Source of the DNA: Micromonospora coxensis
GTDB taxonomy: Bacteria > Actinomycetota > Actinomycetes > Mycobacteriales > Micromonosporaceae
DNA length: 64,000 bases
NCBI RefSeq assembly: GCF_900090295.1
Contig: NZ_LT607753.1
Span: 5,642,001-5,706,000 of the forward strand
Direction: 5' to 3'
The translations under genes were made by a program, and so were the position numbers. The first letter of the stretch is position 1. Every line of letters begins with the position of its first letter. A model generated the notes under the pieces. That model was not told the DNA's origin. It did no database searches and saw nothing but the letters and a program-made list of their open reading frames with translations. Positions 1-7,673 of this stretch are shown piece by piece.

Positions 1-957
1 TTCAGCGGCTGGCTGGTGGCGCGGTGGCGGGGCGGGGACTGGACGCCGGAGGTGATCCACGCGCACTTCTGGATGAGCGGGCTCGCCGCGCTGGCCGCCA
101 GCCGGCAGACCGGGGTGCCGGTGGTGCAGACGTACCACGCGCTGGGCACGGTCAAGAAGCGTCACCAGGGCGTGCAGGACACCAGCCCGGCCCGCCGGAT
201 CTCCTACGAGCGGGAACTGGGCCGGTCGGTGGACCGGGTGGTCGCCCAGTGCCAGGACGAGGTGGGCGAGCTGGTCCGCCTCGGCGTCCCCCGTTCCCGG
301 ATGACGGTGGTCCCCTCCGGGGTCAACCTGACCACCTTCGCCCCGCTCGGCCCCGCCGCCGACCGGGAGCCCGACCGGCCCCGGGTGCTCACCGTCGGCC
401 GGCTGGTGGAGCGCAAGGGCTTCCAGACCGTGGTACGGGCCATGGAGCTGGTGCCGCGGGCGGAGTGCGTCATCGTCGGCGGGCCGCCCGCCGGCCTGCT
501 GGAGACCGACCCGTACGCCCGCCGGCTGCGGGCGCTGGCCGAGACGTGCGGGGTGGCCGACCGGGTGCGGCTGGTCGGCGCGGTGCCCCGCGAGGAGATG
601 GGCCGCTGGTACCGCTCGGCCGACCTGCTGGTCGCCGCCCCCTGGTACGAGCCGTTCGGGCTGACCCCGCTGGAGGCGATGGCCTGCGGCGTGCCGGTGG
701 TCGGCACCGCCGTCGGCGGGATCAAGGACACCGTCGTGGACGGGGTCACCGGTGACCTGGTGCCGGCCCGTGACCCGCAGGCGCTGGGCACCGCGATCCA
801 ACGCCTGCTCGACGACCGGATCCGCCGGTTCGGCTACGCCACCGCCGCCCTGCAACGAGCGAGGCGCAGCTACTCCTGGGCCACCGCCGCCGAGCGGCTG
901 GCGGAGCTGTACGGCGAGGTGGCCGCGGTGCGCCGGCCCACCCGGGTGGTCGCCTGA
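1..957 (+). CDS. Glycosyltransferase family 4 (GT-B), 5' end outside window
   Basis: The frame is open from base 1, so the gene begins upstream; 318 residues are visible. It transfers a sugar from an activated donor, acceptor unknown. The visible part starts inside the N-terminal Rossmann domain (acceptor loop near HAHFWMSG) and contains the whole C-terminal donor domain: TVGRLVERKGF opens it, and EPFGLTPLEAMACGVPVV is the EX7E donor-binding signature of GT4 enzymes. The stop overlaps the start of the next gene (TGATGA), so it heads or sits within the heptose operon that follows. Together with the GT9 gene at 3864 it suggests assembly of a heptose-containing glycan. Family is certain; the sugar is unknown. 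Confidence 0.9.
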   Translation, partial: FSGWLVARWRGGDWTPEVIHAHFWMSGLAALAASRQTGVPVVQTYHALGTVKKRHQGVQDTSPARRISYERELGRSVDRVVAQCQDEVGELVRLGVPRSRMTVVPSGVNLTTFAPLGPAADREPDRPRVLTVGRLVERKGFQTVVRAMELVPRAECVIVGGPPAGLLETDPYARRLRALAETCGVADRVRLVGAVPREEMGRWYRSADLLVAAPWYEPFGLTPLEAMACGVPVVGTAVGGIKDTVVDGVTGDLVPARDPQALGTAIQRLLDDRIRRFGYATAALQRARRSYSWATAAERLAELYGEVAAVRRPTRVVA

Positions 958-1682
958 TGACGGCCGGGCTGCTCGACGCGCACCTGACGCTGCTGGCCGA
1001 GGCGCTGCTGCCGTACCGCGAGTCGGAGGGGCTGCTGTCGCGGTGGGGGGCCGAGCTGGCCGTGACCCTGGCCGGCGGGGGCCGGCTGCTCGTGGCCGGC
1101 AACGGCGGCAGCGCGGCCGAGGCCCAGCACCTCACCGCCGAACTGGTGGGCAAGCTGCGCGACGACCGGCAGCCGCTGTCGGCCATCGCGCTGCACGCGG
1201 AGACCTCGGCGATGACCGCGATCGGCAACGACTACGGCTACGACGAGGTCTTCGCCCGGCAGGTGCGCGCGCACGGCCGCCCCGGCGACGTGCTGCTGCT
1301 GCTGTCCACCAGCGGCGCCAGCGCCAACCTGCTGGCCGCCGCCCGCGCCGGGCGGGACACCGGGCTGCGCTGCTGGGCGTTCACCGGCCCGGCTCCGAAC
1401 CCGCTCGCCGACGCCTGCGACGAGGTGCTCGCGGTGGCGTCGGCGGACAGCCAGGTGGTGCAGGAACTGCACCTGGTCTCCACCCACGTGCTCTGCGAGT
1501 ACGTCGACCGGGAACTGCCGGCCGCGCTGGCGACGGCCGGGCCCGCGACGGCGGTGGGCGCGGCGGCGGTGGACGTGGCGGCGGTGGACGTGGCGCTGGC
1601 GGGTGCGCCGGACGTCGAGCCGGTGCGCACCGGCGTCGAGGTGGTGGTCGACGACCGTCACCGGCAGGTCGAGGCGGGATGA
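957..1682 (+). CDS. gmhA: D-sedoheptulose 7-phosphate isomerase (GmhA-like, SIS domain)
   Basis: Predicted to convert sedoheptulose 7-phosphate to D-glycero-manno-heptose 7-phosphate, the first step of ADP-heptose synthesis. A single SIS domain fills residues 1-190: the phosphate loop AGNGGSAAEAQH (residues 48-58) and STSGASAN (118-123) are typical. QELHLVSTHVLCEYVD near residues 169-184 carries the histidine region that holds the catalytic base in GmhA. The last 45 residues are an Ala/Val-rich tail not needed by the family (usual length about 190-200). ATG overlaps the upstream stop, and the stop overlaps the hldE start (ATGA), so translation is probably coupled. The hldE neighbour makes the heptose assignment much stronger than the SIS domain alone. 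Confidence 0.85.
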   Translation: MTAGLLDAHLTLLAEALLPYRESEGLLSRWGAELAVTLAGGGRLLVAGNGGSAAEAQHLTAELVGKLRDDRQPLSAIALHAETSAMTAIGNDYGYDEVFARQVRAHGRPGDVLLLLSTSGASANLLAAARAGRDTGLRCWAFTGPAPNPLADACDEVLAVASADSQVVQELHLVSTHVLCEYVDRELPAALATAGPATAVGAAAVDVAAVDVALAGAPDVEPVRTGVEVVVDDRHRQVEAG

Positions 1683-3169
1683 GGGAGGCGAGCGTGCCCG
1701 GACCGTTGGTGGTCGTCGGCGACACCCTGCTGGACCGCGACGTCGAGGGCGTGGTGAACCGGCTCTGCCCGGACTCCCCGGTCCCGGTGCTGGACGAGAC
1801 GGCGCACGCCGACCGGCCGGGCGGGGCGGGCCTGGCCGCGCTCTTCGCCGCCGCGCAGGGCGCCGAGGTGGCGCTGGTGACCGCGCTGGCCGACGACGCC
1901 GCCGGGGCCCGGCTCAGCTCGCTGCTCACCGCCGCTGGCGTACGGGTGTACGCGCTGCCGCTGCCCGGTTCCACCCCGGAGAAGATCCGGCTGCGGGCGC
2001 GCGGCCGGGTGCTGCTGCGCCACGACCGGGGTGGCGCCGGCGCGGAACCGGGGGAGCCGCACGAGGCGGTGCTGCGGCTGATCGCCGAGGCGTCCGCGGT
2101 GCTGGTCAGCGACTACGGCCGGGGGGTGGCCCGGCAGCCGGCGCTGCGTGCCGCGCTGGCCGCCACCCGCGCCCCGGTGGTCTGGGACCCGCACCCGCGC
2201 GGGCCGGCGGCGGTGCCCGGGGTCACCCTGGCCACCCCGAACGAGCCGGAGGCGCGCGAGCTGACCAAGGTGCCGCCCGGCGAGTCCCGGCTGGCCACCG
2301 CCGCCCGGGGCGCGCAGGGGCTGCGCGAGCGGTGGCGCGCCGGCGCGGTGGCGGTGACCCTCGGCGGCGACGGCGCGCTGCTCTGCCACGCCGGGTCCAC
2401 CCCGCTGGTCGTCGCGGCCCCGGTCAACGCCGAGGGGGACACCTGCGGGGCCGGGGACCGGTTCGCCTCCGCCGCGACCCTCGCCCTCGCCCGGGGGGCA
2501 CTGGTCTCCGAGGCGGTGCAGGAGGCGGTGGCGGAGGCGTCGGCGTACGTGGCCCGCGGGGGAGTCGCCGCCGCGCTGCCGGTGGAGGTGCGGGCCGCCC
2601 CGCCGGTGGTGCTCAGCGGTGGCGGGGAACGGATCGGGGCCGCGGCGGCCGGCGCGGTGGTGGCCGAGGTACGCGCCGCCGGCGGCACCGTGGTCGCCAC
2701 CGGCGGCTGCTTCGACCTGCTGCACGCCGGGCACGTGGCGACGTTGCAGGCCGCCCGGCAGCTCGGCGACTGCCTGATCGTCTGCCTCAACTCCGACGCC
2801 AGCGTCACCGGGCTGAAGGGACCGGAGCGCCCGGTGATGTCCCAGGGCGACCGCAGCCGGTTGCTCGCCGCGTTGAGCTGCGTCGACGCGGTGATGGTCT
2901 TCGACGAGCCGACTCCGCACGCGGCGTTGAGCTGGCTGCGCCCGGACATCTGGGTCAAGGGTGGCGACTACGCCACCGGTGGCGGCGACGCCGCCACCCT
3001 GCCGGAGGCCGAGGTGCTGCGCCGCTGGGGCGGGCAGACCGTGGTGGTGCCGTACCTGGACGGGCGGTCCACCACCGACATGATCGCGGCGGCCCGTGGC
3101 GAGCGGCGGGCCGTCGCCCCCACCGGCGCGGCCCGCGCCGGGCGTCGTACGGCGGAGGGAGCACGATGA
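1679..3169 (+). CDS. hldE: Bifunctional heptose-7-phosphate kinase / heptose-1-phosphate adenylyltransferase
   Basis: 496 residues. The N-terminal half is a PfkB/ribokinase-fold kinase that phosphorylates heptose 7-phosphate at C1: GDTLLDRDVEG near the start, substrate-specific VSDYGRG, ATP-site ending in GAGDRF with the catalytic Asp at about residue 260. The C-terminal half, from about residue 335, is a nucleotidyltransferase with GGCFDLLHAGH (HxGH at residues 349-352) and the LNSDASV loop, which adds AMP to give ADP-heptose. This is the HldE (RfaE) fusion of Gram-negative LPS synthesis. The intermediate phosphatase GmhB is not in the window and may lie upstream. ATG 1679 overlaps the gmhA stop. 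Confidence 0.9.
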   Translation: MREASVPGPLVVVGDTLLDRDVEGVVNRLCPDSPVPVLDETAHADRPGGAGLAALFAAAQGAEVALVTALADDAAGARLSSLLTAAGVRVYALPLPGSTPEKIRLRARGRVLLRHDRGGAGAEPGEPHEAVLRLIAEASAVLVSDYGRGVARQPALRAALAATRAPVVWDPHPRGPAAVPGVTLATPNEPEARELTKVPPGESRLATAARGAQGLRERWRAGAVAVTLGGDGALLCHAGSTPLVVAAPVNAEGDTCGAGDRFASAATLALARGALVSEAVQEAVAEASAYVARGGVAAALPVEVRAAPPVVLSGGGERIGAAAAGAVVAEVRAAGGTVVATGGCFDLLHAGHVATLQAARQLGDCLIVCLNSDASVTGLKGPERPVMSQGDRSRLLAALSCVDAVMVFDEPTPHAALSWLRPDIWVKGGDYATGGGDAATLPEAEVLRRWGGQTVVVPYLDGRSTTDMIAAARGERRAVAPTGAARAGRRTAEGAR

Positions 3170-3867
3170 CCAGCAGCGCACCCGGTGCCGGTCCGACCGT
3201 CCTGGTCACCGGCGGATCGAGCGGCCTCGGCGCGGCCGTGGTGACCGCCGTGGCCCGGGCGGGCGGGCGGCCGCTCGTGCTCGACCGGCACCGTCCCGCC
3301 GACGGGGTGCCCTGGGTCGAGTGCGACCTCGCCGACACCCGGGCGGCGGAGCGGGCCACCCGGGAGCTGGCCGAGCGCAACGGCGGCCTGGACGCGGTGG
3401 TGACCGCGGCCGGCACCGACGTGCCCGGCAAGCTCGCCGACCTGCCCGGGGAGAGTTGGGAGCGGATCGTCGCGGTCGACCTGCTCGCCACGGTCGCGGT
3501 GGTCCGCGCGGCGTTGCCGTACCTGGAGGCGGCCCGGGGCAACGTGGTCACGGTCGCCTCGACGCTGGGGATCAAGGCGGTCAGCGACGCCACCGCGTAC
3601 TGCGCGGCGAAGTTCGGGGTGGTCGGCTTCACCCGCGCGCTCGCCGCCGAACTCGCCGGCCGGATCGGGGTGACCCTGCTGATCCCGGGCGGCATGCGCA
3701 CCGCCTTCTTCGACGAGCGTGACCCGCAGTACAAGCCAGGACCGGACGCCAACCTCAACGACCCGGCCGACACCGCCGCCGCGATCATGTTCGCGCTGTC
3801 CCAGCCGCCCGGCTGCGCGGTACGGGAGATGGTGGTCTGCGCCGAGCGGGAGACGTCCTGGCCGTGA
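3166..3867 (+). CDS. Classical short-chain dehydrogenase/reductase (SDR)
   Basis: 233-residue NAD(P)-dependent oxidoreductase of the classical SDR type. Cofactor loop TGGSSGLG is at residues 15-22, the structural NxAG equivalent is TAAGTD (80-85), and the catalytic Ser132, Tyr145 and Lys149 are present (VASTLG, YCAAK). It is too short and of the wrong SDR class to be HldD, the epimerase that normally completes the ADP-heptose pathway. Even so, its place between hldE and the GT9 gene, with 4-base overlaps on both sides, implies a role in processing the sugar or its acceptor. The substrate is not predictable. Confidence 0.85.
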   Translation: MTSSAPGAGPTVLVTGGSSGLGAAVVTAVARAGGRPLVLDRHRPADGVPWVECDLADTRAAERATRELAERNGGLDAVVTAAGTDVPGKLADLPGESWERIVAVDLLATVAVVRAALPYLEAARGNVVTVASTLGIKAVSDATAYCAAKFGVVGFTRALAAELAGRIGVTLLIPGGMRTAFFDERDPQYKPGPDANLNDPADTAAAIMFALSQPPGCAVREMVVCAERETSWP

Positions 3868-4805
3868 TCCTGGTGCTGCGTGCCCTGGGCGTCGGTGACC
3901 TGGCCACGGCGGTGCCGGCGCTGCGCGCGCTGCGGGCCGCGTACCCGGGCGAGGAGCTGGCGCTGGCCGCGCCGGCCTGGCTGGCGCCCCTGGTCGACCT
4001 GGTCGGCGCGGTGGACCGGCTGCTGCCCACCGACGGGCTCGGCCCGCCGCCGTGGCCGTCCCCGCCCGTGGCGGTGAACCTGCACGGGCGGGGCCCGCAG
4101 TCGCACCGGATGCTGGCCGGGGCGGGGCGGTTGCTCGCCTTCCGCTGCCCGCGGGCCGGGCACCTCGACGGCCCGCCGTGGCGGCCGGGGGAGCACGAGG
4201 TGGCCCGCTGGTGCCGCCTGCTCGCCTGGTACGGCATCCCGGCCGACCGGGCCGACCTGGCGCTGCGCCGGCCCGCGCCGGGTGGGTCGCCGGCCGGTGT
4301 GACGATCGTGCACCCCGGCAGCAAGGTCCCGGAGAAGCGCTGGCCGGCCGGGCGGTTCGCCGCGCTGGCCCGGGAACTGGCCGGCCGGGGTCACCGGGTC
4401 GTGGTGACCGGCTCGGCGGACGAACGCGACCTGGCCGGCCGGGTCGCCGCCGGGGCGGGGCTGCCCGCCGAGGCGGTGCTGGCCGGCGGCACCGATCTCG
4501 GTGAGCTGGCCGCCCTGGTCGCCGGGGCCCGGCTGGTGGTCAGCGGCGACACCGGCGTCGGCCACCTGGCCACCGCGTACGGGACCCCGTCGGTGCTGCT
4601 CTTCGGCCCCGTCCCGCCGGCCGAGTGGGGGCCACCGCCGGACCGCCCCCGGCACCGGGTGCTCTGGGCCGGTGCCCGGGATTGGCCCGGTTCGCCCGGG
4701 GTAGGAACCCACCCGACATTGGCGGCCCTGCCGGTGGACCCGGTGCTGGCCGCCGTGGACGAGGCCGAAGAGGCGGTGCGGATCCCCGGTGCGGTTGCGG
4801 CGTAG
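3864..4805 (+). CDS. Glycosyltransferase family 9 (ADP-heptosyltransferase-like)
   Basis: 313 residues with a GTG start overlapping the SDR stop. GT9 enzymes move heptose from ADP-heptose to an acceptor. The N-terminal MILVLRALGVGDLATAVPAL is the family's opening GDxxxxxPA motif. In the C-terminal domain HPGSKVPEKRWP and SGDTGVGHLATAYGTP (D-x-G-x-x-H) are the donor-binding signatures, followed by LLFGPVPPAEW. A GT9 enzyme beside gmhA and hldE argues that the cell really makes and uses an ADP-heptose donor. The acceptor could be a surface polysaccharide, a glycoprotein or a secondary metabolite; nothing here decides. Confidence 0.88.
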   Translation: MILVLRALGVGDLATAVPALRALRAAYPGEELALAAPAWLAPLVDLVGAVDRLLPTDGLGPPPWPSPPVAVNLHGRGPQSHRMLAGAGRLLAFRCPRAGHLDGPPWRPGEHEVARWCRLLAWYGIPADRADLALRRPAPGGSPAGVTIVHPGSKVPEKRWPAGRFAALARELAGRGHRVVVTGSADERDLAGRVAAGAGLPAEAVLAGGTDLGELAALVAGARLVVSGDTGVGHLATAYGTPSVLLFGPVPPAEWGPPPDRPRHRVLWAGARDWPGSPGVGTHPTLAALPVDPVLAAVDEAEEAVRIPGAVAA

Positions 4806-5772
4806 TGATCCGGGTCGGGCGGGCTACGGGCGCCGCCGGGCCGGCAAGGGTTGGGTGTTCCTCGCCCCGGACGGCGAGCCGGTCCGCGATCCGGAGCAGC
4901 TGAGCCGGCTGCGGGAGCTGGTCGTCCCGCCCGCCTGGCAGGACGTCTGGATCTCGCCGTACCCGAACGGGCACATCCAGGCCGTCGGCGTGGACGCGGC
5001 CGGACGCCGGCAGTACCTGTACCACCCGGAGTGGCGGCGCAAGCGGGACGAGGCGAAGTTCGACCACGTGCTGGAGGTGGCCCACCGGCTGCCGACGCTG
5101 CGCGAGCGGATCGCCCGGGACCTGGACGGGCGCGGGCTCGGCCGGGACCGGGTGCTGGCCACCGTGGCCCGGCTGCTGGACATGGGGATGTTCCGGGTCG
5201 GCAACGACCAGTACGCCGTCGGCGAGGACGCCACCTTCGGCGTGTCCACCCTGCGCCCCGAGCACGCCCGGTCCCGGGCCGGCTGCGTGGTCTTCGAGTT
5301 CCCCGCCAAGGGCGGCATCGACCAGGTGCGCCGGATCGAGGACCCGGAGCTGTGCCGGGTGCTGACCAACCTGCGCCGCCGGCGGCGCAGCGAGGAGCGG
5401 CTGTTCGGCTACTGGGACGGCCGGACCTGGCGCGACGTGCGCAGCGACGAGGTCAACGGCTACCTGCGCGACGCCAGCGGCGGGGAGATGACGGCGAAGG
5501 ACTTCCGGACCTGGCACGCCACCGTGCTCGCCGCCACCGAGCTGGCCACGGTGGGCGTGCCGCGCTCCGTCACGGCCCGGCGCAAGGCGGTCGCCGCGGT
5601 GATGAAGGACGTCGCGGAGCTGCTCGGCAACACCCCGACGGTGGCCCGGACGTCCTACGTGGACCCCCGGGTGGTGGACCTGTACCACGACGGGGTGGTG
5701 GCGCCGGTGCGCGCCGACTCCCCGCAGGACGAGGCCGAGCGGTCGGTGCTGGAGCTGCTGGAGGAGGCGTGA
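4789..5772 (+). CDS. DNA topoisomerase IB
   Basis: 327-residue tyrosine-type topoisomerase of the poxvirus/bacterial IB family, which relaxes DNA supercoils without ATP through a 3'-phosphotyrosyl intermediate. The N-terminal lobe runs PPAWQDVWISPYPNGHIQA and YLYHPEWRRKRDEAKFD. The catalytic domain has GMFRVGND (Arg136), AKGG, FRTWHAT (Arg240, His243) and the active-site tyrosine in TSYVDPRVV (Tyr290). Starts upstream of GTG 4789 are not available in this frame; the gene overlaps the GT9 end by 17 bases. Co-transcription with the glycan operon is likely, but a shared function is not implied. Confidence 0.92.
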   Translation: MRLRRSDPGRAGYGRRRAGKGWVFLAPDGEPVRDPEQLSRLRELVVPPAWQDVWISPYPNGHIQAVGVDAAGRRQYLYHPEWRRKRDEAKFDHVLEVAHRLPTLRERIARDLDGRGLGRDRVLATVARLLDMGMFRVGNDQYAVGEDATFGVSTLRPEHARSRAGCVVFEFPAKGGIDQVRRIEDPELCRVLTNLRRRRRSEERLFGYWDGRTWRDVRSDEVNGYLRDASGGEMTAKDFRTWHATVLAATELATVGVPRSVTARRKAVAAVMKDVAELLGNTPTVARTSYVDPRVVDLYHDGVVAPVRADSPQDEAERSVLELLEEA

Positions 5773-5896
5773 CCGGCCCCGCCGTCGGTCCTGGGGGGAA
5801 GAGCGACGGGGCCGGAACCCGACGCGGCCGGAGGCGGCCGGACGGCGCTGCCCGCCGCTCGGCACCGGGCGCCGTCCGTGACCGGATGTCACGGAC
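5773..5896. terminator. Convergent-gene terminator hairpins
   Basis: Two inverted repeats lie between the converging topoisomerase and AraC genes. The first pairs 5773-5787 (starting CCGGCCCC, with a two-base bulge) with 5804-5815. The second is a perfect 9-bp stem, GTCCGTGAC at 5874-5882 with GTCACGGAC at 5888-5896 and a 5-base loop. No U-tract follows, as is common for high-GC actinobacterial terminators. Confidence 0.6.
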
Positions 5897-5956
5897 GCCA
5901 CGCCGCGGTCCCCCGTTACCGTCGGGCCGCGGCGGTCGGTGACCGGCGGCCCGCGA

Positions 5957-6976
5957 TCAGTATTCCGGTTCCGGGTTGACGACGGACGCCGTGCTGTTGA
6001 CGATCCGTGCCTGTTCCCGCCAGGCCTGCGGGGTCACGTCGTACGCGGCCCGGAAGGCGCGGCTGAAGTGCGCCTTGTCGCGGAACCCCCACCGGGCGCC
6101 GATGGTCTGCACCGGCAGGTGGGCCAGCATCGGGTCGGCGAGGTCGCGCCGGCACCGTTGCAGGCGCAGGTCGCGCACGTACGACGCCAGGGTGGTCTCC
6201 TCCGACTCGAAGAGCCGGTGCAGGGTGCGTACCGAGACGTGGTGCGCGTCGGCGACCGCCTGCGGGGTGAGCGTGCCGTCGCCGAGGTGCCGCTGGACGT
6301 AGCCGCGCACCTGGGTCAGCAGCGCCCGGTGCCGGACCTCGCGGGGTACCGCGTCCTCGGCCACCAGGTGCCGGCCCAGCATGGTGCTGGCGAGGTCCAG
6401 CCCGACCGTGCCGAGCCGGTCGGCGTCCGCCGCGTGGTACTGCTCGGGGTGCTCGACGATCTGGGTGAGGTACTGGGCCAGCAGCGCCCCCACCCCCTCG
6501 CTGCCGGACATCCGCCCCGCCATCAGCGGGGCGAGCCGGTCCGGTGACAGCGGCAGCACGCCGTGCGGGATCAGCGCCACCACCGACCCGGCGGGCGGGC
6601 CGCCGTCCCGCCCGTGGTGGCTGACCTCGTGCGGGCGGGAGCCGTCGTAGAAGGTGAACTCGCGGGGCAGGATCACGCTGCGCCGGTCGCCCTGACCGGA
6701 CGCGCCGGTGCCGCCCAGGGTCAGGGCGAGCAGGAAGTAGTCCACCTCGGTCCGCCGGGCCAGCCGCTCGGTGCGCACGGCGTCCATGGACGGGTACCGG
6801 TAGCGCACGACCTGGATCGGCCCGAGCGGGATGAACTCGGCGCGGGCCGGGAAGTCGTGGGCGTGGTCGGTGCGCACCCGCAGCGGCGCCGAGGTCCGGG
6901 CCACCAGGTCCAGCCACATGCCGAAGCGTTCGGCCGGCGGCAGGTGCGTGGTGTCGACGACGGTGCGTTCCAGCAT
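5957..6976 (-). CDS. AraC-family transcriptional regulator
   Basis: 339 residues. The N-terminal 200 residues look like the AraC-binding-like (AraC_binding_2) sensor domain: FGMWLDLVARTSAPLRVRT, then VDYFLLALTLGGTG and a FYDGSRPHEV stretch. The C-terminal 105 residues form the two-helix-turn-helix DNA-binding domain: LTPQAVADAHHVSVRTLHRLF is the first HTH, and IGARWGFRDKAHFSRAFRAAYDVTPQAWR is the second, with the family signature. Ligand and targets are unknown; it is transcribed alone, so the target may be distant or the gene itself. The ATG at 6976 has a GGGGGAGGTGG ribosome site just upstream. Confidence 0.9.
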   Translation of the reverse strand: MLERTVVDTTHLPPAERFGMWLDLVARTSAPLRVRTDHAHDFPARAEFIPLGPIQVVRYRYPSMDAVRTERLARRTEVDYFLLALTLGGTGASGQGDRRSVILPREFTFYDGSRPHEVSHHGRDGGPPAGSVVALIPHGVLPLSPDRLAPLMAGRMSGSEGVGALLAQYLTQIVEHPEQYHAADADRLGTVGLDLASTMLGRHLVAEDAVPREVRHRALLTQVRGYVQRHLGDGTLTPQAVADAHHVSVRTLHRLFESEETTLASYVRDLRLQRCRRDLADPMLAHLPVQTIGARWGFRDKAHFSRAFRAAYDVTPQAWREQARIVNSTASVVNPEPEY

Positions 6977-7063
6977 CTGGCCACCTCCCCCTCGCCCGGT
7001 GCGTCCCCTCCATTGTCGAGCAGCCCGCTCGGCCGGGCGCGACGAGGGCTGCCGGACGCGAGA

Positions 7064-7095
7064 GGTCCGCGTGTCCCGGTCGGGACGCGCGGACC
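7064..7095 (-). terminator. Terminator hairpin of the 7109-7612 gene
   Basis: A 14-bp stem with one G-U pair: 7064-7077 (GGTCCGCGTGTCCC) with 7082-7095, tetraloop ggtc. It begins 14 bases after the stop of the minus-strand gene at 7109 and precedes the AraC promoter. Confidence 0.7.
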
Positions 7096-7108
7096 CGGCG
7101 CGGCGCGG

Positions 7109-7612
7109 TCAGTCGTTGAGCACGTGCGAGAGCCGGTCGCGGAAGCGCCGCTCGGAGTCGCTGACCTGGTCGCCGCCGAGGCCGAGCAGACCGCCGGTCG
7201 AGGCCGCGCCGACCACCTGCTCGGCGATCTCCACCAGCCAGTGCCGGTACGCCCCGGCCTCGCCCTCGTCCACCTTGGCGGCGAGCAGGGCGGACGCCTG
7301 CCCGGCCCGGGCCAGCACGTCGTCGATCATGCCCTGCGGGTCGGCCGGCTCGATGACCGGCAGTTCCTCGCCGGCCTCCGGGTCGCCGACGCGGGACACG
7401 ATCTCCCCGGCGACCGCCGCGACCAGCGGGCTGGCCGACTCCCGGCCGGTGGAGATGGTCTCCAGGCCGGCGGCGTTCTCCGCGCGGGTGCGTCGGGTGC
7501 CGTCGGACTCGGCGGCGCTGGCCGCGGTGAGGACCGCCTGCGGCAGGCCGACCAGCAGCCCCCACTCCTCGTCGGAGAACCCGAACCCGGTGTACGCCGG
7601 CTGTTCGATCAC
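7109..7612 (-). CDS. Conserved hypothetical protein, 167 aa, soluble
   Basis: Family not recognised. The protein is acidic, has no signal peptide or membrane segment, and starts MIEQPAYTGFGFSDEEWGLL. It reads as mostly alpha-helical, with long Ala/Glu-rich stretches (for example MIDDVLARAGQASALLAAK) and an aromatic patch AYRHWLVEIAEQVV. The C-terminus LLGLGGDQVSDSERRFRDRLSHVL is amphipathic. The GTG start at 7612 is preceded by GAGGGG about 9 bases upstream, and the next gene upstream (recQ, same strand) ends 61 bases away, so the two may be co-transcribed. Codon use is normal for the window, so it is very likely a real gene. Confidence 0.75.
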   Translation of the reverse strand: MIEQPAYTGFGFSDEEWGLLVGLPQAVLTAASAAESDGTRRTRAENAAGLETISTGRESASPLVAAVAGEIVSRVGDPEAGEELPVIEPADPQGMIDDVLARAGQASALLAAKVDEGEAGAYRHWLVEIAEQVVGAASTGGLLGLGGDQVSDSERRFRDRLSHVLND

Positions 7613-7673
7613 GACTGAGCCCCTCTCGCTCGTTGGGTGTTGCGCATCGTGCGCCGCGGCTGCCCGGGTCAGG

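Noticed and set aside
752..1678. Long upstream extension of the hldE frame
   Set aside because: It overlaps the GT4 and gmhA genes and is Arg/Gly-rich, a shadow frame; the kinase begins at 1679.
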